From: a virus
Virus record (IMG/VR): IMGVR_UViG_3300034198_002268
Span: 1-37,163 of that record
Strand: one strand, 5' to 3'
Length of the DNA: 37,163 nt
Shown: in pieces, positions 5,998-13,706 of the stretch
Layout of the letters: the number at the start of each line of letters is the position of its first letter
Position numbering within the stretch: the first letter of the stretch is position 1
The notes under the pieces: generated by a model
Databases searched by the model: none
Told to the model about the DNA's origin: nothing
What the model saw: the letters and a program-made list of their open reading frames with translations, nothing else
Program-made: the position numbers and the translations under genes

Positions 5998-8435
5998 TGC
6001 GCAAAGAGTCAAATATAGACATATCTCCAATTCAATTTCCAAGCCAACTTGCAACAGATGCAGAGAAGGCAAGTGAGGAGTTTGGATTGAGAGTTGGCCA
6101 GGCCATACAATACGAATGGTTTCGCAGAGACAGTGGATCTGCAAGGTATTATAACCAATGGAAAGACTTTAACCGTCTTAGATTGTACGCTCGTGGAGAG
6201 CAGCCTATTCAGAAGTATAAGAATGAACTAGCTATTGACGGAGACCTTTCTTACCTAAACATTGACTGGACTCCAGTTCCTATTATCCCTAAGTTTGTAG
6301 ACATAGTTGTTAACGGAATGTCTGACAGACTATTTACTATTAAGGCTTACGCTCAAGACGCTCTTTCAGCTGAGAAAAGAAATCAGTATCAGGACATGAT
6401 CGAGGGAGAGATGGCTGCGAAAGAAGTTCTCCTACAAGTTCAAGATAAGTTTGGTGTAGATCCATTCATGGTAAGCCCAGAAGACTTGCCAAACGATGAT
6501 GAAGAACTATCTCTATTTATGCAGCTTAACTACAAGCCAGCTATTGAGATTGCTGAAGAGGAAGCGATTAACACTATTCTTTTAGAAAATCACTACGATG
6601 ATATTAAGAGACGTTTTGATTATGATCTAACCACTATTGGTATTGCAGTTGGTAAGCATGAGTTTCTACCTGGAGAGGGTGTGAAAATTAATTATGTAGA
6701 CCCAGCTAATGTTATCTACAGTTATACAGAAGATCCATACTTTAGAGATTGCTTCTACTGGGGAGAGGTAAAGACAGTTCCAATTACTGAACTTATAAAG
6801 ATCAATCCAAGACTAACAAAAGAAGAGCTAGAAGAAATATCAAAGACTAATCAGTCTTGGGGTGAGTACTACTCTGTGTCAAGGTTTTATTCTGACAATG
6901 TATTTTCAAGAGACACATGTACTCTATTGTACTTCAATTACAAGACCACAAAGACTTACGTTTACAAAAAGAAAATTCTAGAGGGTAATGCTTCTAGAGT
7001 AATTGAGAAGGACGATACATTCAATCCTCCAGTAGAGATGATGGAGGAAGGCAGGTTTGAGAGAATAGAGAAGACTATCGATGTTTGGTACGAGGGAGTG
7101 ATGGTTGCTGGTACTAGAATTGTATTGAAGTGGCAGTTGATGGAGAACATGGTTCGTCCTAAGTCAGCGTCTCAGATGGCAATGCCAAACTACGTTGCTG
7201 TTGCTCCACGAATGTACAAGGGAACGATTGAGTCTTTGACTAGACGAATGATTCCTTTTGCTGATCTTATTCAGATCACTCACTTAAAGTTACAGCAGGT
7301 TATTTCTAGAATGGTGCCAGACGGTGTATTCATTGATGCTGATGGTCTAAATGAAGTTGACTTGGGTAATGGAAACGCATACACTCCAGAGGATGCTTTA
7401 AGACTATACTTCCAAACTGGTAGTGTTGTTGGACGTAGTTATACTGGAGATGGTGAATTCAATAACGCAAGGGTTCCTGTACAGCCTCTCACAGGCACTA
7501 CGGGGCAGTCTAAGATGGCCGCACTAATAAATAACTATAACCACTACCTAGAGATGTTGCGTGGCGTGACGGGTCTAAATGAGGCTCGTGATGGAAGCGA
7601 TCCAGATCCACGTGCTTTGGTTGGTGTGCAGAAACTTGCAGCACTTAACTCAAACACTGCGACAAGACACATTCTTGATGCAAGTCTGTTTATGACTAAG
7701 ACATTTGCTGAGGCATTAAGTGTTAGGGTTTCTGATATATTAGAGTATGCTGACTTTGCAGAAGAGTTTGCCATGCAGATCGGTAAGTACAATGTAGGTA
7801 TACTAAGAGATATAAAGGACTTATACATACATGACTTTGGTATCTTCATTGAGCTTTCTCCAGATGAGGAACAGAAGGAGAGACTTGAGCAGAACATTCA
7901 GATTGCTCTATCTAGAAACGATATCAATCTTGAAGATGCTATTGACATCAGAGAGATCAAGAACATTAAGATGGCTAACCAGCTGCTTAAGGTTAAGAGA
8001 ACTAAGAAGATGGAGCTTGATCAGAAGAACGACATGATGAAGCAGCAGATGCAGGCCCAGATTAACATGCAGTCTCAACAGGCTGCTGCTCAAATGGAAG
8101 TTCAGAAGATACAGCTTGAGACAGAGAGTAAGATTCAGCTCAAGCAGGCTGAGGCAGCCATGGATCTTGAGAAGCTTAAGGGAGAGGCTATGTTGAAGCT
8201 ACAGTTGATGGAGCGAGAGTTTCAGTACAACATGCAGCTGAACGGTATGCAGACCCAGTTGCTAAAGGATCGAGAGGAGATGAAGGAGGACAGAAAGGAT
8301 GAGAGAATTAGTAAGCAGAACAGTCAGCAGTCAAAATTAATTACTCAAAGAAAAAATAATTTACCTCCAATGAAGTTTGAATCAAATGAGGATAGTTTAG
8401 ACAAATTTGATCTAGCTTCATTCGAACCAAAATAA
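5997..8435 (+). CDS. Portal protein
   Basis: 812 residues directly after TerL with TAATG coupling. The body contains typical podovirus portal stretches: an early tyrosine- and tryptophan-rich clip/stem region (YYNQWKDFNRLRLYARGEQ), IPKFVDIVVNGMSDRLF at about 93-110, and RRMIPFADLIQITHLKLQQ at about 418-437. From about 630 to 790 there is a long Gln/Met/Glu/Lys-rich coiled coil, ending in a disordered tail. In the virion a dodecameric portal sits at one capsid vertex, docks TerL during packaging and then holds the tail adaptors. Identification rests on size, position between TerL and scaffold/capsid, and overall pattern. The long C-terminal coiled coil probably forms the inner barrel seen in T7- and P22-type portals. 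Confidence 0.85.
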   Translation: MRKESNIDISPIQFPSQLATDAEKASEEFGLRVGQAIQYEWFRRDSGSARYYNQWKDFNRLRLYARGEQPIQKYKNELAIDGDLSYLNIDWTPVPIIPKFVDIVVNGMSDRLFTIKAYAQDALSAEKRNQYQDMIEGEMAAKEVLLQVQDKFGVDPFMVSPEDLPNDDEELSLFMQLNYKPAIEIAEEEAINTILLENHYDDIKRRFDYDLTTIGIAVGKHEFLPGEGVKINYVDPANVIYSYTEDPYFRDCFYWGEVKTVPITELIKINPRLTKEELEEISKTNQSWGEYYSVSRFYSDNVFSRDTCTLLYFNYKTTKTYVYKKKILEGNASRVIEKDDTFNPPVEMMEEGRFERIEKTIDVWYEGVMVAGTRIVLKWQLMENMVRPKSASQMAMPNYVAVAPRMYKGTIESLTRRMIPFADLIQITHLKLQQVISRMVPDGVFIDADGLNEVDLGNGNAYTPEDALRLYFQTGSVVGRSYTGDGEFNNARVPVQPLTGTTGQSKMAALINNYNHYLEMLRGVTGLNEARDGSDPDPRALVGVQKLAALNSNTATRHILDASLFMTKTFAEALSVRVSDILEYADFAEEFAMQIGKYNVGILRDIKDLYIHDFGIFIELSPDEEQKERLEQNIQIALSRNDINLEDAIDIREIKNIKMANQLLKVKRTKKMELDQKNDMMKQQMQAQINMQSQQAAAQMEVQKIQLETESKIQLKQAEAAMDLEKLKGEAMLKLQLMEREFQYNMQLNGMQTQLLKDREEMKEDRKDERISKQNSQQSKLITQRKNNLPPMKFESNEDSLDKFDLASFEPK

Positions 8436-8448
8436 ATTAAATAATAAC

Positions 8449-8456
8449 TAAATTTG
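8449..8456 (+). promoter_or_regulatory. TAnnTTTG -7 box (TAAATTTG) before the scaffold and capsid genes
   Basis: TAAATTTG is an exact match to the Bacteroidota -7 consensus. It ends only 7 bases before the ATG at 8464, so a transcript from it would be leaderless or nearly so. It stands in the only non-coding gap before the scaffold and capsid genes, where a strong late promoter would be expected. No good -33 TTTG is seen. Confidence 0.45.
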
Positions 8457-8463
8457 TAATCTA

Positions 8464-9522
8464 ATGGAATTAAAAGTAAGAGTGTTAGACGATGTAGAGC
8501 AGAAGTCTGCTCAGCAAGTCGAAGAAGAGTTGCTTAAAAAGCACGAAGAGCAAGTTTCTGCTCCAGCAACTATAGAAGAAACTGTAGTTGTTGGGCAAGA
8601 AGATTTAAGCGAGGATAAAGTCCTTGACTTTCTTGACAAGAAGTACGGAAAGAAACTCTCAAGCGTAGAGGATCTATTCGCAGTACAAAAGGAAGAACTA
8701 CCAGAAGATGTTTCTGCGTTCTTGAACTTTAAAAAGGAAACTGGAAGAGGTCTTAATGACTTTTTCAAAATTAATACTGACTTGGATTCACTAAATCCAG
8801 ATCAAATATTAAAAGAATATTACTCTCAAAAGGAGAGTGATCTTGATACTGAAGAAATCGATTACTTAATAGCTGACAAGTTTAGCTATGATGAGGACCT
8901 CGATGACGAGAAGGATATCAAGAAAAAACAGATTGAAAAGAAAAAAGAACTTGCAAAAGCTAAGAAGTTCCTTGAGGAACAGAAGCAGAAGTACAAGGCA
9001 CCGCTTGAGTCAAGCTATGGTAGCCTTTCTGTTGAGGATCAAGAGGCACTTAAAGCTTACAAGGAATATTCAGCTAGAAATAGCGGTAACCAAGAGCTAG
9101 AACAACGTCAGGCAGAATGGTTTCTTAAGAAGACGGATGAAGTTTTCAATAGTGAATTCAAAGGTTTTGATTTCAAGATTGGAGACAAAGAACTAAAGTT
9201 TTCACCAGGAGACCACAATGAACTGAAGAAGGCTCAGTCTAACATCAATAACTTCATTGCGAAATTCGTAAATAATGATGGTTTGATTGAGGATGCAAAA
9301 GGTTATCACAAGTCATTAGCTGTTGCTATGAACCCAGAGAAATTTGCTAAATTTTTCTATGAGCAGGGGATTGCTGACGCTGTCGAAAAGGAAGCTAAAT
9401 CAAGCAAGAACATAAACTTCGAAGTGAGAAGATCCCCTGAAGTGATTAACAAGGGAAGTTTCAAGGTTACTAGCGTAGGAGACACCGATGGTCGAGGTCT
9501 TCGAATTAGGTTTAAAAAATAA
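8464..9522 (+). CDS. Scaffolding protein candidate
   Basis: 352 residues, very rich in Glu, Asp and Lys, mostly helical. An acidic first half contains EEIDYLIADKFSYDEDLDDE, followed by a Lys/Glu coiled coil at about 155-180, then a more mixed segment (ALKAYKEYSARNSGNQELEQRQAEWF), and a basic end (GRGLRIRFKK). Placement between portal and major capsid genes, the acidic helical make-up and the basic C-terminal tail (which in P22 and phi29 scaffolds binds coat protein) support a scaffold that guides procapsid assembly and then leaves. No protease gene is visible nearby, so removal by exit rather than cleavage would be expected. Not recognised by any specific motif. Confidence 0.65.
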   Translation: MELKVRVLDDVEQKSAQQVEEELLKKHEEQVSAPATIEETVVVGQEDLSEDKVLDFLDKKYGKKLSSVEDLFAVQKEELPEDVSAFLNFKKETGRGLNDFFKINTDLDSLNPDQILKEYYSQKESDLDTEEIDYLIADKFSYDEDLDDEKDIKKKQIEKKKELAKAKKFLEEQKQKYKAPLESSYGSLSVEDQEALKAYKEYSARNSGNQELEQRQAEWFLKKTDEVFNSEFKGFDFKIGDKELKFSPGDHNELKKAQSNINNFIAKFVNNDGLIEDAKGYHKSLAVAMNPEKFAKFFYEQGIADAVEKEAKSSKNINFEVRRSPEVINKGSFKVTSVGDTDGRGLRIRFKK

Positions 9523-9534
9523 AACAACAAAACA

Positions 9535-10953
9535 ATGGCAGGATCAGTACAAACTGTACCTGGCTTTCAATTACAGCCAAGTGCAGAGCGAGTAGCCCTC
9601 GCAACTAACTACATTACCGACTTTAACTTCTTGAACCAGTATCTACCTGATACCTATGAGAAAGAATTTGAGCGTTACGGTAACCGAAGCGTAGCATCTT
9701 TCTTACGATTGGTGAGCGCAGAATTGCCTTCCACTTCTGACTTGATCAAGTGGACTGAGCAAGGACGTCTTCATACTAAGTATGTAAACGTAACTCAAGA
9801 TGGAGCCGCTGGCGACTCCAACGCAACTTTTACAGTACCTGTTGGTCAATTGACTGGTAAAGGATTTGTAAACGGTAGCATTGCTATTCGTGTGGGACAG
9901 ACTGTCCTTATCTCTGAAGAAGGAGCTGGTGCTCAAGGTCTAAACAAAGGTATCGTTACTGCTGTTGACTATGCAGCAAGAACTTTTGACGTAGCTTACT
10001 ACGAAGCCGCTGGACAAACTTTCGCAGCAACTAAGACTGTATCCGTATTCGTTTATGGTTCTGAGTTTAAGAAAGGAACTCTTGGAATGGAGAACTCTCT
10101 TGAGTCTGACGGTGAGATCTTCGAGAACTCTCCAATCATCATCAAAGACCACTATGCAGTATCTGGTTCTGACATGGCTCAGATCGGATGGGTAGAGGTT
10201 GAAGGTGACAATGGCCCAGGTTTCTTGTGGTACCTAAAGTCTCAGCACGAGACTCGTCTTCGTTTCGAAGATTATCTTGAGACTGCAATGATCGAAGCTA
10301 TCCCTGCCGCAGGTTCTGCTGCTGGATCTGCTAAGGCATTGGGCTTCAAAGGATCTGAAGGTCTATTTGATTCAATCGGTAAGAGAGGTAACGTATGGTC
10401 AGGTGGTAACCCATCTACTTTGGATGATTTCGATAGCATCGTTTCTCGTCTTGACAAGCAGGGATCTATCGAGGAGAACGTAATCTTCTTGGATCGTCAG
10501 TTTGGATTCGACATCGATGATATGTTGGCAGCTCAGAACAGCTACGGAGCTGGAGGTACTTCTTACGGTCTATTTGACAACGATGAGAAGATGGCTCTTA
10601 CTCTTGGTTTCACTGGCTTCCGTAGAGGTTATGACTTCTACAAGTCTGACTGGAAGTACTTGAACGATCCAACCATGCGTGGTGGATTGATCGGTGGTGC
10701 TGTGTCTGGTGTTCTTGTTCCAGCTGGAACTACTACTGTGTACGACAACGTACTTGGTAAGAACGCTAAGCGTCCATTCTTGCACGTTCGTTACAGAGCT
10801 TCTGAGACTGAAGATCGTAAGTACAAGACTTGGGTAACTGGTTCCGCAGGTGGAGCTCAAACTTCAAGCTTGGATGCAATGGAAGTACACTTCTTGTCTG
10901 AAAGAGCGTTGTGCACCATGGGTGCTAACAACTTCTTCTTGTTCGAGAAGTAA
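9535..10953 (+). CDS. Major capsid protein
   Basis: 472 residues. The N-terminal part (LNQYLPDTYEKEFERYGNR, SVASFLRLV, then SDLIKWTEQGRLH) strongly recalls major capsid proteins of crAss-like and related Bacteroidota podoviruses. Middle and C-terminal parts are Gly/Ala/Ser-rich with regular strands. Position after portal and scaffold, size in the HK97-fold range and a codon choice visibly more G/C-rich and uniform than in neighbours (frequent GGT, CGT, AAC, TTC) fit a very highly expressed coat protein. The leader AACAACAAAACA before ATG has no Shine-Dalgarno but is A/C-rich, as in strongly translated Bacteroidota genes. A strong terminator lies just after the stop. Confidence 0.88.
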   Translation: MAGSVQTVPGFQLQPSAERVALATNYITDFNFLNQYLPDTYEKEFERYGNRSVASFLRLVSAELPSTSDLIKWTEQGRLHTKYVNVTQDGAAGDSNATFTVPVGQLTGKGFVNGSIAIRVGQTVLISEEGAGAQGLNKGIVTAVDYAARTFDVAYYEAAGQTFAATKTVSVFVYGSEFKKGTLGMENSLESDGEIFENSPIIIKDHYAVSGSDMAQIGWVEVEGDNGPGFLWYLKSQHETRLRFEDYLETAMIEAIPAAGSAAGSAKALGFKGSEGLFDSIGKRGNVWSGGNPSTLDDFDSIVSRLDKQGSIEENVIFLDRQFGFDIDDMLAAQNSYGAGGTSYGLFDNDEKMALTLGFTGFRRGYDFYKSDWKYLNDPTMRGGLIGGAVSGVLVPAGTTTVYDNVLGKNAKRPFLHVRYRASETEDRKYKTWVTGSAGGAQTSSLDAMEVHFLSERALCTMGANNFFLFEK

Positions 10954-10962
10954 TAGTAAAAT

Positions 10963-10994
10963 AGGAGGGGCCGTTTGGCCTCTCCTTTACTTAT
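10963..10994 (+). terminator. Rho-independent terminator after the capsid gene
   Basis: AGGAGGGGCC (10963-10972) pairs with GGCCTCTCCT (10977-10986) around a GTTT loop, ten pairs with one G-T. It is followed by a short T-rich tract (TTTACTTAT). It starts ten bases after the capsid stop codon, so it would cut transcript levels for the genes that follow relative to the capsid. Confidence 0.8.
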
Positions 10995-11007
10995 AAAACA
11001 CAGAGAC

Positions 11008-11649
11008 ATGGACAATGTACAAAAAGCCCTTGCGGCTCAAAGAAAAAGAAGAGCTGACATTCAGTCTGCTTACGATTCTAGAAAGAAAAGTGCTGTTGAA
11101 TCTAGATTGAAGCCTACACCTGTTAAAAGCAGTGTTAGCTCGGTGGGTGTTTCAGACTCAGTTTCTAAAGCTATTGAAGCTCAAAGAAAAAGAAGATCTG
11201 ATATTCAATCAGCCTACGATTCTAAGAAGAAGAGTGCTATTGAAGCCCGTAAAGGAATTGTATCTCCTACGAAAACAACCCCTACGGCTCCAATTAAATC
11301 TACCTCTAAGCCTGATGGTTATTCTGACTACATGAATACTGTTAGAGGTGAGTCTTTTAAAACATCAGCCCCAAAGAAATCTTCTGCACCTAAAGCACCT
11401 TCGATTGCTCAGAAAAGAGCTTCTTTTGCAGCTGCAAATGCTCCTGTTTCGACTAAAACTACTAGTCCTGGTATCAGTGGGATGGGTGTTGCTGGTCTTT
11501 CTAAGGCTGCTCCAAAATCAATTGCTCCAGCTAGAACTTACACAGACAAAGAAAAGCAGATTAGTTCTTTACTTGCTACTGGTAAGAAAAAGGATGGAAC
11601 TATGAAGGCATCTGCACAACGTAAAATTCAAAGAATTCGTAAGAAATAA
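11008..11649 (+). CDS. Basic, repeat-containing, histone-H1-like protein
   Basis: 213 residues from the ATG at 11008. A TTG at 10975 in the same frame lies inside the terminator hairpin and is rejected as start. The protein is extremely rich in Lys, Arg, Ser, Ala and Pro. Two near-identical 27-residue units lie at about residues 5-33 and 54-82; each contains QRKRR-(A/S)-DIQSAYDS followed by a KKSA-(V/I)-E block. The rest is low-complexity Lys/Pro/Ala and ends KIQRIRKK. This composition resembles H1-type or virion DNA-binding proteins. Position straight after the capsid suggests a packaged protein that binds DNA or the inner capsid, but no enzyme-like motif is present. Confidence 0.65.
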   Translation: MDNVQKALAAQRKRRADIQSAYDSRKKSAVESRLKPTPVKSSVSSVGVSDSVSKAIEAQRKRRSDIQSAYDSKKKSAIEARKGIVSPTKTTPTAPIKSTSKPDGYSDYMNTVRGESFKTSAPKKSSAPKAPSIAQKRASFAAANAPVSTKTTSPGISGMGVAGLSKAAPKSIAPARTYTDKEKQISSLLATGKKKDGTMKASAQRKIQRIRKK

Positions 11650-11661
11650 ACAAACAAAACA

Positions 11662-12153
11662 ATGGCTATTAAAAAAAATGACCCACCTAAAAAAGGTAAA
11701 ACCACTTTAGGTGCTGGTACAGGAACTGGGATTACAAAGTATGCCGCTGAAAACGCTAAGCAAAAAGCTATTAAAGAGGCAGCAAGAAAGTCTGCTGCTG
11801 CTGCTATGAAAAAGCCTGCTGCGAAAAAACCTGCACCTGCTCCTAAAAAAGCTGCTGCACCTGCTCCTAAAAAGGCTGCTGCACCTGCTCCTGCACCTGC
11901 TCCTGCTGTTGCAGCAAAGAAGCCTAGTACTATTAATAAAAGAGCACCATTAATGGATGTTCCTGTTGGTAACAAAGGATATAGAATGTCAATTGATACT
12001 ACAAACATGAACAAGCCAGATGAACAGACCTATAACTATATTATTAAGGATTCAACTGGAAAAGTTACATCAAAAGGAAACATGGCAAGACAAGGTTATA
12101 CTGGTAAGTCTGGAGCTAGAGAAGTAGTTAATAAGTTCAAGGCAAAGAAGTAA
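11662..12153 (+). CDS. Histone-H1-like AKP-repeat protein with a small C-terminal domain
   Basis: 163 residues. Residues about 1-20 are basic (KKNDPPKKGK). Residues about 30-90 form an Ala/Lys/Pro repeat tract (AAKKPAPAPKKAAAPAPKK and so on), the signature of H1-like bacterial and viral DNA-binding tails. The last 70 residues look folded: GYRMSIDTTNMNKPDEQTY, YIIKDSTGKVTSKGN, SGAREVVNKFKAKK. It follows the other basic gene after 12 bases and has the same leader as the capsid gene (AACAAAACAATGGC), which suggests strong translation. A role in compacting the packaged genome, or as a linker, is inference. A terminator follows. Confidence 0.65.
   Translation: MAIKKNDPPKKGKTTLGAGTGTGITKYAAENAKQKAIKEAARKSAAAAMKKPAAKKPAPAPKKAAAPAPKKAAAPAPAPAPAVAAKKPSTINKRAPLMDVPVGNKGYRMSIDTTNMNKPDEQTYNYIIKDSTGKVTSKGNMARQGYTGKSGAREVVNKFKAKK
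11833..11907 (+). repeat. Tandem 24-bp and 12-bp DNA repeats inside the AKP gene
   Basis: A 24-bp unit, GCACCTGCTCCT followed by AAAAARGCTGCT, occurs at 11833-11856 and 11857-11880 with one base difference. It is followed by two copies of the 12-bp half GCACCTGCTCCT at 11881-11904. In-frame repeats like this can expand or shrink by slippage without breaking the gene, changing the length of the Lys/Pro/Ala tail. Confidence 0.85.
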
Positions 12154-12162
12154 CAATTAACT

Positions 12163-12191
12163 GAGGGAGTCGCTGTGGCTCCCTCTATTTT
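12163..12191 (+). terminator. Rho-independent terminator
   Basis: GAGGGAGTC (12163-12171) pairs with GGCTCCCTC (12177-12185) around GCTGT, nine pairs with one G-T. It is followed by TATTTT. It ends the unit of the two basic proteins. Confidence 0.75.
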
Positions 12192-12210
12192 CAATTTAAT
12201 TTAAAATCAA

Positions 12211-12942
12211 ATGGAACAATTAAAATCGAGAACTTATGTTCTCCTAAGATCAGATGCGCCACTTAGCTTGATGATCCCATCAAAAGGGACAGCTAGAAGA
12301 CCGCTACTTTACTTTGACGGTAAAGCTAACAGACAGTTGAGGTATTCAGCAAATCAACCAAGCCCATTTATTGACGAGCAAGACGGCAATGTGCTTCTTG
12401 AGCCAATTGTGTTTGAAGATGGTATGCTACACGTACCAGAAAGTAATCCAGTGCTCCAGCAGTTTCTTTATTATCATCCAGGAAATGGTAAGATTTTTGA
12501 AGAACTAGATCCAGAGAAAGACGCTCAGAATGATCTTATTGATTTAGACATTGAGGTCAACGCACTTATTGCTGCTAAGTCAATGGAAATTTCAATGATG
12601 GAAACAGTTGCAAGAATTGGGCTTGGTATTCAAGCAGACAAGAAAACTTCTTCTGAACTAAAGAGAGACGTTCTTGTTTTTGCTAAGAGTTATCCAATTA
12701 GATTTATGGAGATCTTAAATGATCCAATGCTAAGAGTTCAGGACATTGTGGCCAGAGCATTTGAGCAGCAGATTCTTAAGATGAGAAATAAAGGAAGAGA
12801 TATTTATTTTAACCTTTCAGATAATAAGAGTAAGTTCATGACGATACCATTTGGGGAACATAGAATATCAACCGTATCTAAATACCTACAGACAGATGAC
12901 GGCATTGAGACACTGAAGTTATTAGAAAGAAATGTTGAGTAG
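12211..12942 (+). CDS. Conserved head-proximal protein, function unknown
   Basis: 243 residues. The N-terminal half is beta-rich: LKSRTYVLLRSDAPLSLMIPS, RRPLLYFDGKANRQLRYSANQ, and DEQDGNVLLEPIVFEDGML. The C-terminal half is helical (KRDVLVFAKSYPIRFMEILND, ARAFEQQILKM). I recall proteins with this N-terminal pattern beside capsid and adaptor genes of related phages, but no experimental role. It lies between the basic proteins and the adaptor genes, has a terminator on each side (12163-12191 and 12952-12979), and starts after an A/T-rich leader without Shine-Dalgarno. A head completion or structural role is plausible. Confidence 0.7.
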   Translation: MEQLKSRTYVLLRSDAPLSLMIPSKGTARRPLLYFDGKANRQLRYSANQPSPFIDEQDGNVLLEPIVFEDGMLHVPESNPVLQQFLYYHPGNGKIFEELDPEKDAQNDLIDLDIEVNALIAAKSMEISMMETVARIGLGIQADKKTSSELKRDVLVFAKSYPIRFMEILNDPMLRVQDIVARAFEQQILKMRNKGRDIYFNLSDNKSKFMTIPFGEHRISTVSKYLQTDDGIETLKLLERNVE

Positions 12943-12951
12943 TGTAAATTA

Positions 12952-12979
12952 AGAGAGGGTAATACCTCTCTTTTTTTTT
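12952..12979 (+). terminator. Strong rho-independent terminator
   Basis: AGAGAGG (12952-12958) pairs with CCTCTCT (12965-12971) around GTAATA, followed by a run of eight or more T ending at 12979. The next promoter box begins three bases later. Confidence 0.9.
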
Positions 12980-12981
12980 AC

Positions 12982-12989
12982 TATCTTTG
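12982..12989 (+). promoter_or_regulatory. TAnnTTTG -7 box (TATCTTTG) for the adaptor and tail genes
   Basis: TATCTTTG is an exact Bacteroidota -7 match, directly after the T-run of the preceding terminator and 15 bases before the ATG at 13005, giving a leader of roughly ten bases. The T-run fills the spacer and no TTTG is found at -33. The identical octamer TATCTTTGTATAAA recurs at 34427 (14 bases shared). Confidence 0.6.
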
Positions 12990-13004
12990 TATAAAAAGAA
13001 TGGG

Positions 13005-13706
13005 ATGATAAATTCAGTAAGAAATACGGTTCTATCTGTTTTGAACAAGAATAATTACGGCTACATTAGCCCAAATGATTTTAACCTATTTGCCAAGCAA
13101 GCACAGATAGACATCTTTGAAAATTACTTCTACAGATACAACTTTCAGATTCAGAAAGAAAATGCTAGACAATCTGGAATTGGATATGCTGATATAAAGA
13201 AGCAGTATGAGGAAGTTATTGACTCATTTTCAAAAATTGTATCACTTACTAAGGCATCTGGTACTTTTACTCTTCCTACTGATTATTACACTATAGTTAG
13301 AGTTATACAAACAAACGGTGTCGGAAAAATGGTTGAGGTTGAAAAGGTATCTCTAGCTAGAGCTCAACAGCTTTTAATGTCAAACCTTACACAACCAATC
13401 GATTTGTTTCCAGCATACGTTCAGTCAGAAAATAAGATAACGGTTTATCCAGATACAATTTCAACTGGCGTAACTTGTTATTACGTTAGATATCCTAAAG
13501 ACCCTAAGTGGACATACACTCTGGTCTCTGGTGAACCATTGTTTAACCAAGGAGCTGTTGACTATCAGGACTTTGAACTACCTTCAACTGACGAACCTAC
13601 TTTGATAGCTAAAATATTGCAATACGCTGGAATGTCTATCCGAGAAATTGAGGCTGTTCAATTCGGTAATCAGGAGGAAGAAAAAGAAATTGTTATTGAG
13701 AAATAA
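13005..13706 (+). CDS. Head-tail adaptor (tail tubular protein A-like / ring protein)
   Basis: 233 residues from ATG 13005; an upstream TTG at 12987 lies inside the promoter box and is unlikely. The N-terminal helices (SVLNKNNYGYISPNDFNLFAK then AQIDIFENYFYRY) and the central strand block around TLPTDYYTIVRVI and YPDTISTGVTCYYVRYPKDP match the pattern of podovirus adaptor proteins (T7 gp11, P22 gp4-like), which bind under the portal and extend the channel. It overlaps the next adaptor-like gene by one base (TAATG), and the nozzle gene follows. Residue-level homology cannot be proved by eye. Confidence 0.65.
   Translation: MINSVRNTVLSVLNKNNYGYISPNDFNLFAKQAQIDIFENYFYRYNFQIQKENARQSGIGYADIKKQYEEVIDSFSKIVSLTKASGTFTLPTDYYTIVRVIQTNGVGKMVEVEKVSLARAQQLLMSNLTQPIDLFPAYVQSENKITVYPDTISTGVTCYYVRYPKDPKWTYTLVSGEPLFNQGAVDYQDFELPSTDEPTLIAKILQYAGMSIREIEAVQFGNQEEEKEIVIEK

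Noticed and set aside
10900-10960. Programmed frameshift at the end of the capsid gene, as in T7 gp10
   Set aside because: No slippery heptamer before the stop, and a terminator hairpin follows within ten bases, leaving no room for an extension.
10975-11007. TTG start extending the basic protein 11 residues upstream
   Set aside because: The codon lies in the loop and second arm of the terminator hairpin after the capsid gene; the ATG at 11008 is a better start.
11628-12014. Antisense Gly/Ala-rich 'membrane' protein
   Set aside because: It is only the reverse complement of the AKP repeat codons in the basic protein gene; no start context or neighbours on that strand.
12987-13004. TTG start for the first adaptor-like protein
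   Set aside because: It lies in the TATCTTTG promoter box, so it would be upstream of the message; ATG 13005 is in frame.
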